Shown: positions 33,950 through 44,642, counted from the stretch's first letter. The stretch is DNA of 64,000 nucleotides from Fonsecaea monophora (GCF_001642475.1 NW_019173975.1:1-64000), one strand, 5' to 3'. The notes: generated from the sequence alone by a model not told the origin. Program-made: numbers and translations.

Positions 33950-35592
33950 TCACTTTGTGTCGCCATTCACCAGCTTCGTTGTTGAGGTACTCCTGTTTTC
34001 CCAAGCTTTTCGGACTTCCCATTCCGCATCGTAGCCATAGCACCATCGCTGTGTTGTTGGATCGCTCCATTGGTTCGGGCTTGATACGAACTGTTTTCCT
34101 TCGACTTCGGGTCGCATGGCCTCGTCTCGCGCCCTCTGCAGGGGACCATCGGCAAAGTGCCATAGCTTGCCGTTGATTAGACTGGCCTCCTGCATTTGGC
34201 TGGTCCGTTTAATACGCACAGATTGCCACACCTGCAGAGCTTCGGGCAGTTCCTTGGTGCTGCTGACCAGGTCGATCGCCTCTGCAAGGGCTGCCGCATC
34301 CTCAACCGCCATGGCAGCCCCTTCTGACATGTAAGGAACCATGGCATGCGCCGCATCTCCCATGATTGTGAGTTTGTTGGAGGGTGCAACCCATCGGCTG
34401 AGCGCTGACCCACTGACGAGTGGCCACTTGAGGGTGGTCCGGATCATGTTGATGATCTTGGTCAGTCGAGGGTCCCAGCCGTCAAAGTGCGCTCGCATGT
34501 CGGACAGGACCCTGTCGGCACTTTGCTGGTTCCAATCCGCCGGGTCTGTGCGGTCAGGGTGCGACAGGACCATGTTGAAGGACTTGCCTCCAGCGATGGT
34601 GTAGGTCATGACGTGTCTCATATGGCCGATCCACAAGTTCAGCCCTGGCTTTGCCAGCAGCTCGACGAGCTCTGGATGCACTTTCATCTCCTCCACATCC
34701 ACCGTCGCTCGGTAAGCCGCGAACCCGGTCCTCAAGGGCGCCTGGTCGTCACCACCCAGCACTTTCATTCGTCCAATTGACTTGACGCCGTCTGAAGAGA
34801 TGACAAGATCGGCTGAGAACGACTCCCCGTGCTCTGTAGTTATTGAAGGTGTATCTTCGTCATAATCGATGACCTTGGAATTGATCCGGACCTCGACACC
34901 CAGTTGCAACGCCAACTGATACATGGCGTCGTGGAAGTGTGCACGATGCACCACGTAGTAGGGAGCATCAAAGTTGTCCTGGAATTCAGGGACCAGCTTG
35001 GTGAGACCAATGACGGCGCCGTTTTCCCACCGCCGGAACTTGATATCCTCTGGCTCCACGATCTTGGACGCCAAAAACGGTTGAAGCCCCCATTTGATAA
35101 GCAAGCGACTTGAGTTGGATGGTATCTGGATGCCAGCACCGACCTAGAGCACTCGTTCAGCCTCACGCCACAACAAGTTGACATTCAAGAAATACAATCA
35201 TACCTCACCAAGTTCCGGAGCCTGTTCAAAGACAGTGACCTTGTGGCCCTTTCTAGAGAGACTAATGGCAGCCGCCAGTCCACCGAGTCCGGCACCAACG
35301 ATGATGATGTTCAGCCGCACTCGGGAAAAGTCATCGTGGTTGAGTAAGTTGGAAGTCCTCATTGCCTTGGTCCGCTTTTGCTCTTCCTTTTGCAGCTTGA
35401 CGAGAAAGTCGAGACTCCCCGTTGGGTATGAGGCCACCTATTTCAATGGATCAGACCTCATTACACATCGTCCAGCCTTCAGGGAGTACTCACGTCTGGG
35501 ATTTTGATAAAGTCTTCTTTTACTGGTGGTGTAACCCCATTGACTGGTCTGGTCTCGCCATTGACCATAACACCGGAAGGTATCTCAACCAT
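33950..35592 (-). CDS. FAD-dependent aromatic monooxygenase (salicylate/3-hydroxybenzoate hydroxylase-like)
   Basis: 508 aa in three exons: 35494-35592, 35204-35437 and 33950-35143. The first exon begins MVEIPSGVMVNGETRP and gives an approximately 80-residue extension before the FAD dinucleotide motif GAGLGG at 81-86. The second FAD motif is GDAAHAMVPYMSEGAAMAVE, and GAGIQIPSNSSRLL is typical of group A flavoprotein hydroxylases such as salicylate hydroxylase. It is divergent from gentisate 1,2-dioxygenase, with about 680 bp between, which suggests that its product is gentisate, as made by 3-hydroxybenzoate 6-hydroxylase or salicylate 5-hydroxylase. Decarboxylating salicylate 1-hydroxylation to catechol is the alternative. 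Family assignment is firm; regiochemistry is inferred. Confidence 0.9.
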
Positions 35593-36269
35593 TTTGACAG
35601 GATTTGGTCCGGGTTGGCGCGAGAAGTAGAATCTGGGGGAATAAAAGGAACTTGTCTTTGTTGATCTGATCCCCGGAGACCCAGACCAAGTGCTTTAGTG
35701 AACGGAAAGAAATTGTCCAAAGACACTTGGGACTTTGTACAAATGGCGTCCCACTCTAAAGTCGTGTTCGAGCCGATGGGACTCGACTGGAGGCAGCACC
35801 TGAGCCACTACCGATGTTAACCCACCGTCCTTTCGTACCGCTGCGCGCGGGAAGCTTAAGTCAACATCTGTATTGTCTGTACCCCGTGGGAATGGCAACT
35901 ATGGCCACAGTATCCCACAGTGGGTGTGGGAAGGAGACGGGTGGTGGGAGTGTGGTCGGGTGTATATCGGGAAGCCACTGCCGGAATGGCCCCTTGTACG
36001 ACGAGGTCCTCCTCCTCACCAAAGTTCTCGCTAACAAGTTTGTTTGATCGGTGAACGAGGGAACGCATAGTGATTTGATCTCGGCATTTTTGGATGCTGA
36101 CCTTTTCCTAAATAGCCAGTTAGCCCATGTATATCTTGAACGACCATCGTCGTCAGTAGATCTCGACATCAAAACCACAGCCAGCAAACGTCCATCTATC
36201 GTTCAGCAGATCACCCACATAGCCATTTATACCCCGATATAACCATACAACTACCCGTCTGAAGTTGAC
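35593..36269. promoter_or_regulatory. Divergent promoter, aromatic hydroxylase / gentisate dioxygenase
   Basis: About 680 bp shared by two outward-facing genes of one likely pathway. An AT-rich TTTATACC element lies about 45 bp upstream of the dioxygenase ATG. No gene is seen and no binding site is firmly recognised. Confidence 0.5.
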
Positions 36270-37473
36270 ATGGCCACTGCAACTGGAACGGTCACAGAGT
36301 CTCTTCCTCCGATATGGGGACAAAAGGCAGATCCCAACGAAGAGTTAGTTGAAAATGCTCTCAAGGTCAATACCAAGCCCCTCTGGACACAGATGGCGCG
36401 GTTGAACCCTCCAGAGCCCAACCCAAAGTGTGTCCCGTTCATCTGGCGATACGACGAGGTCCGACCAAGTCTCCTCAGGGCCGGGGAAATAGTCACAGAA
36501 CAGCAAGCTGAGAGACGGGTGCTGATGCTGGTGAATCCCGCTAGAGGTATGGTGTTCTGTTCTCCCATTACAACGGGGACTTGTTGGTCGACAGAAAAGA
36601 GGAAAAGATGAAATGCGTATACTGACTTGCCTGGCCTCTCACAGATGCACCTTTCACCACAGACACGCTCTACGCTGGTCTGCAGCTGGTAATGCCCAAC
36701 GAAACCGCCCGCGCACACCGACACACAGCGTTCGCTATGCGCTTCATCATCGAGGGCCAGGGGGGCTTCACTGCGGTACACGGTAAACGCATCACCATGC
36801 AGCGTGGCGACGTTATTCTCACGCCGACCTGGAACTGGCACGACCACGGTAAGGACGGGTCAGGCCCTATGATCTGGCTTGACGGCCTGGATCTGCCAAA
36901 TTTCGTGCATTTCCCCGTACATTTCGTCGAGCACTTTAACCAGCCGAGATATCCGGCCGAGGATGTGGACTCAAACACGAGTCCGATTGTGTATCCGTGG
37001 AAGACGATGCAGAAGAAGCTCGACGAGAAGAAAGGCGACTGGGCTGAAGAGGACTATCTGAAGGACGACGGAAGACCAGGTAAGGGAGAGATTGTTGTCC
37101 CTCTGTTTTCCATCACCCGAGACCGCAGACAATCCAGCGACTAACATCAATGGGGTGACCAACAGTTTCCAAAATCCTCGGTGGTGCCGCCGAACGTTTG
37201 AATGCCGGGTGCACGTCGCCTGCCGTGAGAGAGACTGCATCGTCCGTCTACCACGTCGTCCAGGGTAAGGGATACAGCGAGATCGACGGACAGAAGTTCC
37301 ACTGGAAGCAGGGCGACACGTTCTGCGTACCCGCCTGGAAAAAGTATCAGCACACCGCTGCCGAAGGGTCAGAGCCAGTGTATTTATACAGGTTTCACGA
37401 TAAGCCCATGTTGAAGTCACTGGGGTTCTATCGTGTGGAAGGGGTCGATAGTGAGAGTTTGGTGTCTGATTAA
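36270..37473 (+). CDS. Gentisate 1,2-dioxygenase
   Basis: 339 aa in three exons: 36270-36546, 36645-37079 and 37166-37473. A bicupin with the first metal site His117-Arg-His119 (ARAHRHTAFAMRF), a further His in TPTWNWHDHG, and a second cupin around VYHVVQGKGYSEID and FCVPAWKKYQH. The length is that of ring-cleaving gentisate dioxygenases (EC 1.13.11.4), Fe(II) enzymes that open gentisate to maleylpyruvate in the cytosol. It is divergent from the flavin hydroxylase at 33950. Maleylpyruvate isomerase and fumarylpyruvate hydrolase, the usual next steps, are not in the window. A 1-hydroxy-2-naphthoate dioxygenase function is the main alternative within the family. Confidence 0.93.
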
Positions 37474-37876
37474 ATGTGCGGCTGTCCTTGGATATGTCGA
37501 ATGATGACGAGACTTAACACTGTTGGTTATGTATTGCGCTACAGTATAACTGGACTGTTTGTATCTAATGACTCACTGATCACGAGTGATGGTCATTAAA
37601 GGCATTGCTGGAGGCAAGGTCTTGTATCGGCTCTGCATCACTCTAGAGACGAAACACAGAGGAGCATTCCCGAAAGAGAGGCTGGTTGATGCGAATACTC
37701 GCATTCGACACTTGCATAATAACAATATCCATCGAGTACAGAATGCAATGGGCCACACCATGTGTCTTCCTGGAATGCAAAAACTCCCCAACGCCCATGC
37801 TAAGATATCAATATAGCTAGATGAGTCCCCATGTCATGTCCCAAGTCAGATATCACATAGGTTTCTTGTCCCAGCT
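37474..37876. other. Intergenic between convergent genes, no gene seen
   Basis: About 400 bp at the 3' ends of the gentisate dioxygenase and SPT2 genes. It marks the change from metabolic to housekeeping genes. No gene. Confidence 0.5.
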
Positions 37877-38923
37877 TCACTTCCTCCTCCCTGCAAGACT
37901 CATGAGCTTCCTACGCCGATCCTCTTTCTCTCGCTTCAGTTGGGCTTCTAATGCCAACTCTCGGGCATCTTCCTCCCTTGCGGCCCTGAGCGCCTTCTGC
38001 TCCTCTTCGTACACATCAAACGCCCCAGCTTCCATATCAGACGAAACATCAGATGCATAATCTTCTTCGTCCTCTCCATATCCGCCCATATCATCTGAGA
38101 CGTCTTCTTCGTCGGTGCCCAAGTATTCATCATATTTGGGCCCGCGCTTGGCTGGTGGTTTGGCGCGACCGGTAGCAGTGCCCATGGTGCCTTTGTAAGA
38201 GGACGAAGGGGGAGCATGTAATGGTGGTCGGGGGGCCTTGGGACCTTTGGGATGATCCGTCTTTTTCGCAGGGCTAACGCTTCGAGACTTATCATGCCGT
38301 TTACCACCATTCGCCAGACGGCCGCCACTGGATTTCTCCTTTGCACCCTTTGTCTTTTCCTCTTCTTGCCGTCTCCTCTCGGCCAGTTTCGATGGCTTTT
38401 CCCGGTTGGTTGCTTGATGCTTTATTAGGCCAACTTGGCTTTGTTGAGATTTCTCCACCTGCGCTTGCTTTGCCCGAGCTATCAACTCTGCATACGAGCC
38501 CTTCGTTGGACCTTTGGTTGTTGCAGTAGTCGGAGTGGATGGCGCAGAGCCGGGTTTCGGTGAGGTCAGCTGAGCGTCAACTTTCGGTCTGGGCATAGCG
38601 AGGGGTTTTCCAGTGTTTCCATTGGACGGTCTTGGAGCGTTAAGAGGAGGGGCAATAGGACGTTGCCGAATGGTGCTGGACAAGCCAGGTGTAGGATTCG
38701 GCCTGATAAGCTTCTCAGGTGGTTTCGAAGAGCTCTCGTCGGCCTTCCGTTTCGTACCATTCAGAGGCGAGGGGGCCACGGGCAGTCCGGGCCGGGAACC
38801 ATGCCTGCTGACGTCGAGACTCGGTCGATGCGCGTTCGCACCGAGAGGTCCCGACGGCGGCTTTGGTGGTGCTGGAGACTTTTCGCTACCGATCGAGTTG
38901 ACAATGTCGCTGAAGAGGCTCAT
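37877..38923 (-). CDS. SPT2: SPT2 chromatin protein
   Basis: 348 aa, intronless, ATG at 38923. It is disordered and rich in Pro, Ser and Lys. The conserved C-terminal SPT2 domain reads YDEYLGTDEEDVSDD, then YASDVSSDMEAGAFDVYEEE, then a basic helix ending RRRKLMSLAGRRK. SPT2 is an HMG-like histone H3/H4-binding factor that preserves chromatin during transcription elongation, in the nucleus. It is divergent from the ribosomal P2 gene. Assignment rests on the C-terminal domain; the N-terminus is unconserved. Confidence 0.9.
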   Translation of the reverse strand: MSLFSDIVNSIGSEKSPAPPKPPSGPLGANAHRPSLDVSRHGSRPGLPVAPSPLNGTKRKADESSSKPPEKLIRPNPTPGLSSTIRQRPIAPPLNAPRPSNGNTGKPLAMPRPKVDAQLTSPKPGSAPSTPTTATTKGPTKGSYAELIARAKQAQVEKSQQSQVGLIKHQATNREKPSKLAERRRQEEEKTKGAKEKSSGGRLANGGKRHDKSRSVSPAKKTDHPKGPKAPRPPLHAPPSSSYKGTMGTATGRAKPPAKRGPKYDEYLGTDEEDVSDDMGGYGEDEEDYASDVSSDMEAGAFDVYEEEQKALRAAREEDARELALEAQLKREKEDRRRKLMSLAGRRK

Positions 38924-39518
38924 GGTGAAGGGGCAGGGTGACGAGTTAGAAGAAACTCGAAGGCGGTCAAGTCAGAAGATTCAAGGCCCGAATTTTGTGC
39001 ATGATTATTGTTTCCGCCCGCTGCCAGCTGGCGCAATCACCGAGAAACGTGGTTCATATAGATGTAACAAACAATACCAGATACAAGCTCTTGGAAGAGT
39101 GTGGTTGACGAGTGACACGAAGGAGGGAAAGAGGAAAGATCGAGGAATGATGTGGTAGAAATAGGTGAAAGTCGTTCGTCCCCGCCTCCAGGTGGCCACT
39201 TCACTTTCCCAGTAACATTCTTTGAATGGCTTGGCGAGACTCGCGACTGGTCCGCATCCGGGACCGGCTGACTTTCCTAATCCAATTTTCCACTTGGAAT
39301 TTCGCCAGTCGCACAACCCACCACCAGGCAAACAGACGATTTCCCTGCGACTTTTCCACGATCGAACAATCACCAGAACTCGAAGTGCCAGTCTCCGCTC
39401 AATTCAGCGGTTAAATCGATTGTCTCTCCTGTTCGCCAACTCCTCTATTCTCGGTAAGTTTGTCTAGGTCTTGGATCCCACTGACGACTAACATTGGGTG
39501 GAAAGAAATAAATTCAAA
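38924..39518. promoter_or_regulatory. Divergent promoter SPT2 / ribosomal P2
   Basis: About 600 bp. A possible leader intron of the P2 gene runs from GTAAGT at about 39453 to an AG near 39505, with a CTAAC branch-like site. No gene. Confidence 0.45.
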
Positions 39519-39915
39519 ATGAAGCACCTTGCAGCATACCTCCTCCTTGGCCTCGCCGGCAACTCCGACCCCTCTGAAGACGACATCAAGGGCGTTCTCT
39601 CCTCTGTCGGGATCGACGCAGACGAGGAACGTCTCTCCAAGTTGCTCGAAGAGTTGAAGGGCAAAGATATCAATGAGGTAACATGGGATACTTTTCCAGC
39701 AACATGCAGAGTCGCTAACAATACTTCAGTTGATTGCTGAGGGCTCAACCAAACTCGCCTCTGTGCCAACTGGCGGTGCTGGTGGTGCTGCCGCCCCCGC
39801 TGCCGGTGGTGCTGCGGCTGGCGGTGGTGCTGCCGCTGAGGAAGAGAAACCAGCCGAGAAGGAAGAGGAGAAGGAAGAGTCTGATGAGGATATGGGCTTC
39901 GGTCTGTTCGACTAA
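39519..39915 (+). CDS. RPP2: 60S acidic ribosomal protein P2
   Basis: 114 aa in two exons (39519-39677 and 39730-39915; intron 39678-39729). The N-terminal helical dimerisation domain begins MKHLAAYLLLGLAGNSDPS. The Ala/Gly hinge is followed by an acidic tail and the invariant C-terminus ESDEDMGFGLFD. It forms the ribosomal stalk with P0 and P1 and recruits elongation factors. P2 is distinguished from P1 by the SDPSEDDIKGVLSSVGI segment. Fungal P2 proteins are known minor allergens. Confidence 0.96.
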
Positions 39916-40502
39916 GTGTCAAATCGCAAAAAGACCATGGGAATTGATTATGTACGATCTACGACCAAACTACGGGGAATGCGTGGTCGAGGAGGATGGC
40001 AACGGCCCCTACAGACAGTACTGTTGTACCGTCATTGGGCGCACAGCCTATTCGCGCATGGGCAAGTCAAGCAATTCCACATCGGCAAACAACGCGAAAT
40101 GGGCAGTCGCTGCTTCGCATCTTTGACTTGTTTCCCCGCCAGACGTAGAACGAGGCAAGATTCGATGCAATCAATTGATCCAACATGATTCAAACATGTA
40201 TCTCCTGCTCTTAAAAGCCCACTAAAACATTAATATTGTGTACTTTGACAGTGCTCTACAACGAATGAGTAAACCGTGTCGGTCGCAAGCCTCACCTACA
40301 TACGCTGCGGAATTCATGCCAAGAGTTTTGGTCACGTGGTGCACACTGCCCTAAATTTTCGCCGGAAACATCCAACTCCACACCCCCCGAAGCCCTTGAC
40401 TGCAATTGTCTCTGTAATATCACTGCCCACCGCAACCATCTCTCCTCGCTTTTCGACAGTCTCATCGAAAAGCGAACGCGCAGTGACCCTTCGACCGCAA
40501 TC
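39916..40502. promoter_or_regulatory. Region between RPP2 and RPS15
   Basis: About 590 bp holding the RPP2 3' end and the RPS15 promoter; CT-rich near 40430-40460. No gene. Confidence 0.45.
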
Positions 40503-41159
40503 ATGGCCGACACCGAATACGTACGTTTTCTTTCCATCATCGCCCGCCGATGATCCAGGTAGTTGATGGGTTTTCTAATCGATTTTTGCTTGAACAGAAT
40601 GCCGAAGAGGCCGCCGAGCTCAAGAAGAAGAGAACGTTCAGAAAGTTCTCGTACAGAGGCATCGATCTCGACCAGTACGTTTTTCTTCCTTGGACACATC
40701 CTTTCGCGTCCCTCATCGAGAGCAAGAGAGGGGGAAGACAACACAATGACACAGAACTGGAAGACTAACGAACTCGCTCTTCTCATTTACAGACTGCTTG
40801 ACATCCCCTCGAACGAGCTCCTCACAATCCTCCATGCCCGCGCCCGCCGCCGATTCAACCGCGGCCTGAAGCGCCGCCCGATGGGCCTGATCAAGAAACT
40901 GCGCAAGGCCAAGCAGAACGCCAAACCCAACGAGAAGCCCGACCTGGTCAAGACCCATCTGCGGGACATGATCATCGTGCCCGAGATGATTGGCAGCGTC
41001 ATCGGCATCTACAGCGGCAAGGAGTTCAACCAGGTGGAAATCAAGCCCGAGATGGTCGGCCACTACCTGGGCGAGTTCTCGATCAGTTACAAGCCCGTCA
41101 AGCACGGTCGACCCGGTATCGGTGCCACACACTCTTCGCGGTTCATCCCCTTGAAGTAG
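40503..41159 (+). CDS. RPS15: 40S ribosomal protein S15 (uS19)
   Basis: 153 aa in three exons: 40503-40520 (MADTEY), 40598-40674 and 40793-41159. It is a full-length uS19 with FRKFSYRGIDLDQLLDI, the basic RARRRFNRGLKRRPMGLIKK, and the C-terminal KHGRPGIGATHSSRFIPLK. A component of the small-subunit head near the decoding site, needed for export of the pre-40S particle. The early introns within the first codons are typical of fungal ribosomal protein genes. Confidence 0.97.
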
Positions 41160-41679
41160 ACAATCAAACTGTGTTGGCTTGAACGCGCGGGAGAGAGGGA
41201 GAAAATCATGGCTGCGGGAGGTCGTTGCTACGTGGAACATGTTTTCTTCGCACGTCGGAAATGTTGGGGAGTCGTGATGGATTTGTCTTCATCCGAATTG
41301 CAATGGAATCACGGTAGACAGGGACGCTGACGGGGAGAATTGCGAGGATGAAAGTGTGGCTCGAAAACATACATACTCTTCGCATGAAATGACCCACTAG
41401 TCAGAAAGCTGCAACAAAATGAAAAAGGGAACGGCTTCTTGACATGAACCCCTCCGAAGAGGAGAGTGACGCCGTACCGTATTAGAAACCAGGATCTAAA
41501 CCATGCTCTCCCTCATCCACAAACACACAGTGTCATCATGGTTTTTTCCGCTTAGCAGTGTCTCTGTCAAAACGGGATACCCTTCTAAACGCCATCGCCA
41601 TGTGAATATCAAGCAGATACATTATATCTCAATAGTGGTACAATCTGTCGTGGCCCACGCCCAATTCTTCTTCTGGTCG
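41160..41679. other. Intergenic between convergent genes, no gene seen
   Basis: About 520 bp containing the 3' ends of RPS15 and the membrane protein gene. Nothing else is seen. Confidence 0.45.
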
Positions 41680-43353
41680 TCACGACGAGTCTTGGTGTTC
41701 TTTCGGACCATCGTCATCTTCCATCGTAGAAATAGCACTCGCCGCGATCTCCTCGCTCGACTCGCTCTGCTGCTGCTTGGACTGCAGTTCGTTCGTGCCC
41801 TGTATCTCTGGGTCATGCTCGATCAATTGCTCGATCTCACGGTGCCGCCGTTGAGCGCGATTCGTCTCCTCCCCGTCCTCGTCTTCCTCTTCCTCTTCTT
41901 CTTCTCCTTCGTCCTCCCCCCCATCGTTCTCTTCTTTGTCCACTTGACCCTCGCCATCGGAAGCCGGGGTGGCGTCAACAGCGGCCGAGTCGACTGCGTG
42001 AGGTAGCTCCGAAGCATCCTCATCCCGCCGAGCATCCCTCGAGGACCCAGACAGGTTCAACAGCCCGTTCAACTCCCTCTCGACCTCGCTGACGCCGTTC
42101 ATGGGCTGCAAAATCTCGCTGTTAGCTCTTTGCAAAATATTTTCCCTGCTCAGCGGGGTGCCGCGCTCGGCGACGACGATGGCTTCCCTGTGCCGCCTTC
42201 TCAAGTGCTCCTCTTCTTGACTCCGCTCAGCCGACCGTAGTCGCGCGGCAGCCCTCGTAGTCGTCGGGCGTGAAGGCTCGTCCCAAAGCGTGGTGATGTT
42301 GTCGTGATGGCCCACAGAACCGTTTCCAGGAGGAGCCAGCCCTGCAGTGTCCTCGCCATTGACCATTCTCACGTCGTTGTCCTCGTTCGCATCTTCGTCC
42401 TCATCTTGCCAGTCGCGATCGCGATCTCCCGCGCCCTGATTCCACCACAGACCCCGGTCGGGCCCGCTCGTAAAGATGTCCTCTCTATAACTGCTCGCGG
42501 TCAACCCAGCCTCGCGCATCTGTCTCCTCGCGGGAGGATACTGCATGACCACCAGGATCACATCACCCATGAGAAGATCATCGGACAGCCAGGTATTACG
42601 GTCGAATAACCTGGTCACGTCGTATCGGCGGAAGTTGAGTTCGGAGTTGTCCGGTGAAGAGCACGGGAAGGGATAATTTGCCAGCCATTTGGTGACCAGC
42701 CCTGCATCCAAGGCGGCGTCCATGACGGCCGTGTACCTGGTGTCCCGCCGCGAGAGGCTGTGGACCACAACGGTGAAGATCTCCAGCAGTTGCGCCTCGT
42801 GCGCCGGGCGGTCCAGGGGACGGATGGGCGACGGGGGCGGCATCTTCTCGACCCACTGCTTAGTGTGCCAGTCGAGGGGCACCTCTTTGCCAGGGACTTT
42901 ATGCTGAGGCAGCACGTTGATCAGGCCCAGAACGATGGCCCTCACGGTCTTGGGGTCCCTGAAGTGGCTGCAGATCGTGTCGCTGAGCGCCGGGTGCGTG
43001 AGCAGCATGCGCAGCGCATGGAGGGCGTTCTCGCGACGGGTTTCGTCCGCGCTGGCCAGGTCGCGCAGTAATAGATGCCTGGTGCGCGACCGGACCGTGC
43101 GACTCGCGACGATCTTAATAGCCGACGTGCGGAGGTCGTAGCTGTACCCGTCTGCCAGGGTGCGCAGCGTCTCGAGCTTGAGCGAGTTCTCGGAATCCTT
43201 TTGAAGACGCTTGGCCGGCGGTGGAGGGTCTGGTGGTGGCGCCCTCGCCGCGTCTTTGACTCTGCTGAGAAGGACGGGAACTGTCATGCACGCCGTTCCC
43301 AAACTTATGACGAGGACAGTCAGCAGGAAGCGGTTCGAGCTGAAAAAAGACAT
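41680..43353 (-). CDS. Conserved hypothetical protein with N-terminal membrane anchor and acidic tail
   Basis: 557 aa from the ATG at 43353 (576 aa if started at 43410). A hydrophobic segment at residues about 8-29 (RFLLTVLVISLGTACMTVPV) predicts a membrane anchor. The central part is helical and repeat-like (ENALHALRMLLTHPALSD, then KTVRAIVLGLINVLPQHK), resembling armadillo-type folds. The second half is disordered and strongly acidic (a run of Glu near EGEEEEEEEDED) with possible coiled-coil. I do not recognise a named family. Its intronless structure and housekeeping surroundings suggest a conserved cellular gene rather than an accessory one. Confidence 0.8.
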   Translation of the reverse strand: MSFFSSNRFLLTVLVISLGTACMTVPVLLSRVKDAARAPPPDPPPPAKRLQKDSENSLKLETLRTLADGYSYDLRTSAIKIVASRTVRSRTRHLLLRDLASADETRRENALHALRMLLTHPALSDTICSHFRDPKTVRAIVLGLINVLPQHKVPGKEVPLDWHTKQWVEKMPPPSPIRPLDRPAHEAQLLEIFTVVVHSLSRRDTRYTAVMDAALDAGLVTKWLANYPFPCSSPDNSELNFRRYDVTRLFDRNTWLSDDLLMGDVILVVMQYPPARRQMREAGLTASSYREDIFTSGPDRGLWWNQGAGDRDRDWQDEDEDANEDNDVRMVNGEDTAGLAPPGNGSVGHHDNITTLWDEPSRPTTTRAAARLRSAERSQEEEHLRRRHREAIVVAERGTPLSRENILQRANSEILQPMNGVSEVERELNGLLNLSGSSRDARRDEDASELPHAVDSAAVDATPASDGEGQVDKEENDGGEDEGEEEEEEEDEDGEETNRAQRRHREIEQLIEHDPEIQGTNELQSKQQQSESSEEIAASAISTMEDDDGPKEHQDSS

Positions 43354-43628
43354 GGCTGGTGATGCATCGAGTAGGATGGGAGGGGAGGAAAAGAAGTATC
43401 TTTGGGACAAGGGTTCGAGGAGGCAAGGCGAGGCTGAAGTCCCTCGACCGGTTCATGTTCGGCGAATTATCAAGGATTGACAAGTCGTGACAGTCTGCGC
43501 TCATATGATAATAAGATAATACAGAGATACGGCAAACAAACGAAGCGTAGCTCGTGTCTTTACCCGACTGATCAATAGATTGATTGATTCCTTTTAGATT
43601 CTACTACAGATCAACACCACTCCCAACC

Positions 43629-44642
43629 TCAGTCGTGATCCTCCTCCGTCGTGCCGGGGCACCCTTCCATCTTGTCGTCCGGATACCTGCATTTGCACCA
43701 GAAACAATAATGCCATCTCTCCCGCAGATATTCCACGAGCTTTGACAACTTCTCCGATACTTCGAGGGTCTCGAACTCGTTGAGCTCTTCGTCTTCCTCG
43801 TCGAGATCGACGTCGACCTCTTCCAATTCCGTTTTCTTCCCCATTGCCATTTGATCCTCCTTTTCTTCGTCGGGGTCGATGTAGTCGGGCCGTCTCGACA
43901 GAGACTGGTAGAGGTCATACCTCATCCGTCGATCACGCTCGTTGATGGCTCTCTGCTTGACGAGGCCGCGCCACAAGACATTGACAGCCTTCAGTGGCTT
44001 TGACCTTCTGGGCTTCTGTGCAGGATCAGGCTTGCCGTCGACCGACTGTTCTAAATCGTCCTCCTCGTCCAGTCTCTCGCAGACCTTCATGGCCGCCCAG
44101 ACTTGACCCTCCATCTTCTTTTCCTCGCGTTCCTTCTGCTGCCGTTCGCGGAACTCGCCCGCCTCGACCTTCCTCTTTTTATCTGCCTCCTGCCGCGCCT
44201 CGACCTCCTCTCTGAACTTGCGCTTCTTCTCCGCGTCGGCGCCGATTCCGGAACGCGACTCGCGCATTTCCAGCCCGATCGGCTCGAGAAGACGATCGTC
44301 CTTCCCGCCGCCACTCCCGTCCGCAGTCGTCGTCCGCGGTGCCGCGCCCAGGGCGGTCCCGGGCTTATATCCCAGCGCGGCCATCATCTTGAACCCCCTG
44401 TTGCTCGTGTCGAGGGTCGTCGTGTTCAGCGCCTCCTCCCGCTTCTTGCGCTCCTCCTGCGCCAGCTCCGCCTTGGACTTGGGCCGGCCTTTGATCTCGG
44501 CCTCTCGCGCGAGCCGCTTCTTGCGCTGCGTCAGGGTTTCGTTCTTCGTCGTCGCGGACGACGCCGTGTCCTCAAAGGTCATGTTCATGTAGTCGTCCTC
44601 GTCGGCACTCGCGCCGGCCTCAGCGTCGGGTTGAGAGCCCAT
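43629..44642 (-). CDS. GPATCH11-like G-patch/DUF4187 protein
   Basis: 337 aa, intronless, start MGSQPDAEAG at 44642. A degenerate G-patch lies around RGFKMMAALGYKPGTALG. A long charged helix follows, and the C-terminal DUF4187 motif ends LRERWHYCFWCKCRYPDDKM and then EGCPGTTEEDHD, with conserved cysteines that may bind zinc. The human relative GPATCH11 is linked to RNA processing and kinetochores. A nuclear role in splicing-helicase regulation is plausible from the G-patch but not shown here. Confidence 0.88.
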   Translation of the reverse strand: MGSQPDAEAGASADEDDYMNMTFEDTASSATTKNETLTQRKKRLAREAEIKGRPKSKAELAQEERKKREEALNTTTLDTSNRGFKMMAALGYKPGTALGAAPRTTTADGSGGGKDDRLLEPIGLEMRESRSGIGADAEKKRKFREEVEARQEADKKRKVEAGEFRERQQKEREEKKMEGQVWAAMKVCERLDEEDDLEQSVDGKPDPAQKPRRSKPLKAVNVLWRGLVKQRAINERDRRMRYDLYQSLSRRPDYIDPDEEKEDQMAMGKKTELEEVDVDLDEEDEELNEFETLEVSEKLSKLVEYLRERWHYCFWCKCRYPDDKMEGCPGTTEEDHD

